Below are positions 59,723 through 64,000 of a stretch of DNA of 64,000 bases, one piece after another; within the stretch, counting starts at the first letter, position 1; each line of letters starts with the position of its first letter. Below the pieces are notes generated by a model, which was not told the DNA's origin, searched no databases, and was given only the letters and a program-made list of their open reading frames with translations. Source of the stretch: Ehretia macrophylla (Eukaryota > Streptophyta > Magnoliopsida > Boraginales > Ehretiaceae). Position numbers and translations under genes: made by a program. Location of the stretch: the NCBI GenBank assembly GCA_037974665.1, contig CM075770.1, positions 62,507,850 through 62,571,849 on the forward strand, given 5' to 3'.

Positions 59723-61442
59723 TCTTAGACTCAAAAGAACCTCTCAATGACTGCAGCAATTCTCGTCGACCTTGAATTTAAGAAGTGTAGCATCCAAGAA
59801 GACTAGCAAGAATATCCACCATACTACCACCAAGAAATTCGGCTAGAATATAAGTGATATCTACCGCTGAAATCCTAGCAAGGTAGCCAAATAAAGGCTC
59901 CTATGAAAATACCAGATATAAGCCAATAGGAATATCATACGAGAAGATCTTTTAATAATACCGAGAGAATACCATAAGGGATTCCATATTTAAATACAGA
60001 AGACGGACTCGAATAGAAACCCAATAATAATTCTTGTGTACAGATAAGATAATACCAAGAAATACCCAGATGATCCCGAGAAATGTCCAATAAGAATACC
60101 GAAGTGATGCCATATGTGAAATCCTAAATAAGGACCCAGATAAGAATCCATGTCAGGGATGTTGTCTGATACCTTTCAATATAAACTCTCTTAGATAGAA
60201 ATCACCGATAAAAAGTTCATATATGATACCAAATAAAGATTCCATCCGAGATCCCCAAGCAATACTACTGATGGAAATGCCACCAAAATCCACTGTCAAC
60301 AGTTAACCTCCGACAAGATTGCCAAAGCGAATACCTCTCAAGAAGTCCAACTGTATAGTATATAAGATCTCCCTCTGATCTCTGACTAACTGCCCCATCT
60401 TCTGATTAGTTTACATCTCTAGTAGGTTTGCTACCGGCCATCGTGCAATAGATGGGAGAGATCACTTACAAGTTCAAATGGTAATATGTATGCATGCAGC
60501 CAAAATCATATAAAATATAAATGTATTAACATTTGCTCAACTTATTGAATTTAATGCTCACGTAACAGGTATTTACCACATAGGCACAGTTAGCTTCTGA
60601 AACGATTATGTATCCATTAGTTAGAGTAAGATGTATTGTCACCTACTTTTACCTAACAAGTTATCTGAACACAAATGACAATTTTTTTTTCATGAAATTA
60701 AATCACACGTGTTACTATTAATAAACAAGATAAGTATTTCTCCAAGAATCAGCTAAATGCACACATAATCTCATATTGGCATATATCACCCCTTTCTTTT
60801 TCACGTACTGCACAATTAAATCACATAGATATACACGTAGCCACATAATTACATATAGTGCACATCTTTCACATTTCACACAAGTTTGACACATAAGTAC
60901 ACATTTTCATTCAAAAACCTACCAGCCCCACATACATACACATACATTCAAGATTAACTATTTCTAGAATGTAAATCTAATTCAAATGTTATACTTCATT
61001 CACCATTGTACTAGTAGAAGCAGTAATATAATATAAGTAATCATATAACACATATAGACAAAACCTTTACACTCAAATTATATTACTCACATAGTCACAT
61101 ATGATGCACTAAGCATACAAGACAATCTAGACATGTCATAAACACACACATTCATGTAATAGACCTTTGCATTTTACTTCCATGCTAGCATGCTATTCAC
61201 TTAGACAAGCAACTATTACATGATCATATAATCACACAAGGTCTCTTAAACTACAACCTGGACACAAATACATAAATTAATTATTAAATACGGTTTCTCA
61301 CATTCCAAGCACACAAGACATTTATATACCTAGCACACAAATCACATATATTACTCTATCCACGTAACACGCTTTACAAGTATACAATTCAAGGGCACTA
61401 TCCAACAGGTCGAAGACCCTATCCCGTCTGAGAGCTATATAA
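59723..61442 (-). other. F4 non-coding interior
   Basis: From about 59770 to 60330 it has the same kind of degenerate short repeats as F1 and F3 (AATACC, CCAATAAGAAT). Then come a possible splice donor (minus CTTGTAAGTGATC, about 60458-60470, weaker than in F1 and F3), AT-rich sequence without frames, and the conserved leader (about 61395-61442). No protein is recognised. Confidence 0.65.
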
Positions 61443-61454
61443 GCTCTGATACCA
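61443..61454 (-). promoter_or_regulatory. F4 primer binding site
   Basis: The minus strand reads TGGTATCAGAGC, four bases inside the 5' LTR. Confidence 0.92.
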
Positions 61455-61458
61455 CTTC

Positions 61459-64000
61459 TGTAATGCCTCGATCCCTTATGAGACCAGAACTCCTATTTAT
61501 CACGTTATTCTCAACGTAATTCCAAACCCCGGGCAAGAAATTTAGGGAAAAAATGGACGGAGTTTCCCCTATATATAGGTCTATCTAGAAACCTGCCAAC
61601 AGTCGCATACAAGTCTTGAATCACAATCAACCATTCATATAACCTAGCTTTCAAGATTTATAAAGCCAACCAACTCCTCAAGGCCATCCGAGCCTTGGAA
61701 CCCAACAACATATCACACAAGCATGCAAAATTAAATCCATTGAAGTTCTATCTTTTTAATCCACTTATCATACCACTTTATATTATCAATCAAGCTTTCT
61801 TATAATTTTTGTTCAACCAACTAACTAGTTTTCATCGTCCACATAAGCATGCACTACTAAGTAATAAAGTAAAGCAAATAGAAGATATTACAAGCCCACT
61901 AATGCCTAATCATCAAACAAAACTAAAACTTTAATATTACATTCCTTGATATAACATAAATACATACATGGACACAAAGTCTCAAATACAATACAAACAT
62001 ATCATGATCACATTCTTCCATGTTTTACACACTGACAGAGCAAGCAAGTCACACATGAGGCATTCCAATCTTCAGCTTTTCCGGAAATATGTTGAAAAGA
62101 GGAATGAGTAACCAGGTTACTCAGTGAGGGAGGTAATACAACATACCGGGCTTGCATTATGATAATGCAGATACAAGAAATCATATATATAACATAAACA
62201 ACAAGATTAAATAGCAAGTAGTTAACCACATTAAAAAGGATACGGTTCCATTTCAAGTCTTCAAACTCGAACCACGAGCCACGAACTTCACGCAAGTGCC
62301 GGCAAACCCTTACTCCAATAAGTTGGGATACTCTAGATGTATACCGATCCTACGACCCTTTCTCCTGAGGTAGGTCCATGCCCAGCAGGTGAACCACGCC
62401 TCTAGGGTAGTGGAGTATGCCTTAGCGAGAAGGGAAAAGGCACCATGGTAGTCGAGGGAGCACGGCAAGCCTGACGCCGCCCGTGTTTCTCGATGCTACC
62501 ATGCCCGAAAAGGTTGCGCAACCCCGAGACAAGTCCACAAGCATTCAAGATATCAAATAACACATAAGAGGGTCGACAAAGTAGGCCACCCTAGTAATTA
62601 AACACAAATAACAGGAGAAAACACATGATAGCAAGTAAATAGTACATATAAACTATTTTAATTACTAATCATACAATCTATAACTAATAAAATAAGTTAA
62701 GATGTACAAAAAAAAAGATGAAGACTCCCTCACCTTTACCAAGTAGCTAAAGGATACAAGAACTAGCGTCAGTCTACTTTTAACACCTTGGATTGGCTCA
62801 ATAGATCAATCTTAGCATGTATTGAACACATACTTATCACAAAGATTCGCCTAGAGACATTCATAACCAACACAATAAAATCATATTAATGACTCAACTC
62901 ACAAACTTCACCAATAGGGTATACACATGCTATAGAATTGCATATAAACACCTACCAAGTATTTACAAGTTCATATGAACACAAAGACAACCAAAATCAC
63001 ATTTTTCCCTTTGTTAACTTTCCAATTTTTTCTCCCACACAAGGTTTAAGATTCCAAATTAACAAGCCAACCATTCTACATTCCTAGGTAGGTCAAAAGG
63101 CACCTATCTAAGCCCTGAAAACCCTTTTTGAAGACAAAAGTTCGGGAAGGCCCCGAGCGGGTTATAACTACAACTACCCAATCCGGACCCCAAATTCACC
63201 AACGAAAGCACCCAACGTGCTTCTATGCCCCAAGGATACCTAATCTAATACCCAAATGTGCGCGGATTTTATTTTATGAAAAACCGCCTTTTAAAAGTTA
63301 GCTAATTTCAAACTTTAGTTCAATTTCGGGTAATTCAACTTCACGTGAGCTTCTAACTAGTTTCACTAATGTCTAAAGCACCTAAAGGAGGCATCAATTC
63401 ATCCTAATTAGCAAGTTATAGCAAAACCCTAAAATTTGTCACTATTCATCATCTCTTTCATCAATTCAAGCTTTCAACCATGGAATTTGCTAACAAGTCA
63501 TAAAAGAGAGTTCTATGGGCTCTAAAAGTTGTATATCAAGCATCAATAACAATTATTATAGCTAAACTCAACAAAACAAGAATTTCAAGCAATTGACATA
63601 AACATAAATATGAAAATTTATGCAACTCCCTCACCTTGAATTAGGCTAAATATGCAAGGATTAAGCTTTAGAACATCTCAAAACTCTTGGATTGCACAAA
63701 TGGATCAAACCCTAGCTTGCAATTTTTTTCTTTTTCCCCCTTAAGGACTTGAGCTACCCGATTGCTATCTTTTTTTTTCCTGGTTGCCGTCGGCTATAGA
63801 GAGCAAAAGAAAATGATGAACAAAATGATTTGTTGCTTATGTGCTTAGCCGTTGGCTTTGGAGAGAAATAAGAAAGGAAAATGTATGATGTTAAATATTA
63901 GACTTGAGCTTAACCCGTAAGTGGAGAAAAAGACAAAGACATTAAGACTTTTCTTTGGCTTTTCTAAACATATAATAGAAGTACAATATAATAATATATA
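61459..64000 (-). repeat. F4 5' LTR, truncated by window end
   Basis: Matches 56089-58640 closely with few changes. It keeps the hairpin (62106-62122) and the palindrome GGTTGCGCAACC (62512-62523). About 1 kb of its 5' end lies beyond 64000. The frame at 62008-62295 is not conserved as a protein. Confidence 0.88.

Larger units (their letters stand above)
56089..64000 (-). mobile_element. non-autonomous LTR retrotransposon F4 (LARD-like), runs off the window
   Basis: Inserted in the host LTR in minus orientation. The left (3') LTR of about 3.6 kb is at 56089-59686, the interior of about 1.77 kb at 59687-61458, and the right (5') LTR from 61459 to the window end, where it is incomplete. The left target sequence is probably ATAAT (56084-56088); its partner is outside. 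The primer site is tRNA-iMet type. No gag or pol is present. The LTR start on the minus strand (TGTGATGACCCGGACCTAGC) resembles the 5-kb solo LTR (TGTGATACCCTAGACCTAGC), so the two belong to related families. Confidence 0.88.

Overview
The window is plant nuclear DNA made almost entirely of repeats. I see no host protein-coding, tRNA or rRNA gene. It is AT-rich, and its only real coding sequence is three decayed copies of a Ty3/gypsy retrotransposon with a C-terminal chromodomain, of the plant chromovirus type (Tekay/Del-like by long LTRs, gag-pol layout, tRNA-iMet-type primer site and chromodomain). Together with the deep nesting this suggests heterochromatin of an angiosperm; the species cannot be named from the sequence.

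Layout. A tandem repeat with a period of about 293 bp is the oldest layer (1-32, 4858-5643, 10633-11224). Three LTR units lie in it: a non-coding two-LTR element on the minus strand (33-4852, here called F1), a solo LTR of about 5 kb (5644-10627), and a long 'host' LTR starting at 11225. The host LTR is split twice: by a 41-kb block (14101-55513) and by a further minus-strand non-coding element (56089 to beyond the window end, F4).

The 41-kb block is the main find. It is a head-to-tail array LTR1-int1-LTR2-int2-LTR3-int3-LTR4: three gag-pol interiors sharing four LTRs, with one 5-bp target duplication (AAGGG, 14096-14100 and 55514-55518) at its outer ends. One insertion therefore appears to have been amplified in place, most simply by unequal LTR-LTR recombination. 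All three interiors are pseudogenes and share a stop codon at the same place in pol. Later insertions split the array: a solo LTR in the integrase of copy 2 (28377-30861), and two members of a non-coding family (F3) in LTR3 (32047-39162) and LTR4 (48640-55476).

How the parts relate. The non-coding elements (F1, F3 twice, F4; LARD-like) carry the same primer site, a related leader, a hairpin just before the polypurine tract and related LTR modules as the coding element, so they were probably mobilised by its proteins. Conserved parts include a hairpin with compensatory changes, a 12-bp palindrome, and a pol reading frame that runs through the polypurine tract into the 3' LTR.
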